In this document: positions 6,903-7,023 of the stretch, piece after piece | How the letters are laid out: each line of letters opens with the position of its first letter | How positions within the stretch are numbered: position 1 is the stretch's first letter | Source: Desulfonatronospira sp. | Lineage (GTDB): Bacteria; Desulfobacterota; Desulfovibrionia; Desulfovibrionales; Desulfonatronovibrionaceae | Direction: 5' to 3' | Length of the DNA: 7,023 nucleotides | Assembly: GCA_003563255.1 (NCBI GenBank) | Contig: PWSL01000405.1 | Location: forward strand, 1-7,023 | Translations under genes and position numbers: made by a program | Notes under the pieces: model-generated | Told to the model about the DNA's origin: nothing | The model's input: only the letters and a program-made list of their open reading frames with translations | Database searches by the model: none

Positions 6903-7023
6903 TAACACTACAGCGAAACTTCTAAAATTTATAACCTGTCTCAATTGGGGACAGGCACTTTTGCCGTTTGATAACTTACAATTGAACAAAAAATCAGGCG
7001 GCAAAAGAGCCAGTCCCCGGAGG
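6903..7023 (+). mobile_element. family B element, cut by the window end
   Basis: The terminus TAACACTACAGCGA (6903-6916) is identical to the intact copy. Inside, GGGGACAGGCACTTTTGCCG (6947-6966) pairs with CGGCAAAAGAGCCAGTCCCC (6999-7018) at 18 of 20 positions around a 32-base loop. The expected right terminus, TCGCTGTAGTGTTA, should lie shortly after the window end. It begins at a TA inside or directly after another family B half-copy. Confidence 0.65.

Overview
The window looks like chromosomal DNA of a mesophilic, moderately GC-rich bacterium, most likely a sulfate-reducing member of the Desulfovibrionales or a relative. This is an inference with three supports: the argF-argG-argH order, which is also known from Desulfovibrio; a selenocysteine tRNA gene; and many GGGGAC..GTCCCC palindromic repeats. 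No sequence here fixes the genus.

Layout. Positions 1-136 hold what may be the tail of an upstream gene and a leader with a strong Shine-Dalgarno site. Positions 137-1213 encode an FbaB/DhnA-type class I fructose-bisphosphate aldolase. A 158-bp inverted-repeat element (family A, 1243-1400) follows. On the minus strand, 1502-2131 encodes a small SAM-dependent methyltransferase of unknown substrate. Positions 2132-2762 have no credible gene and are largely degenerate repeat DNA. Then come three arginine-biosynthesis genes on the plus strand: argF (2763-3662), argG (3735-4952) and argH (5301-6710). They encode the last three steps, from ornithine plus carbamoyl phosphate to arginine. On the minus strand, 6695-6788 is selC, the UGA-decoding tRNA-Sec. 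The right edge (6834-7023) holds two further family B elements, the second cut by the window end.

Each arg gene ends inside a different non-coding structure. The argF stop lies in the first unit of a 7-8 bp tandem repeat. The argG stop lies where a family B miniature element has inserted into an older family A element. The last codons of argH are the complement of the 3' end of selC, and its Lys-Lys-Asn codons contain the A8 run that would be selC's U-tract. These compact junctions are the most interesting part of the window. The genes themselves are ordinary housekeeping genes, and I see no new defence, toxin or biosynthetic system. The repeats fall into two miniature-element families, A and B, with different termini but a similar internal palindromic core. 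No transposase is encoded here.
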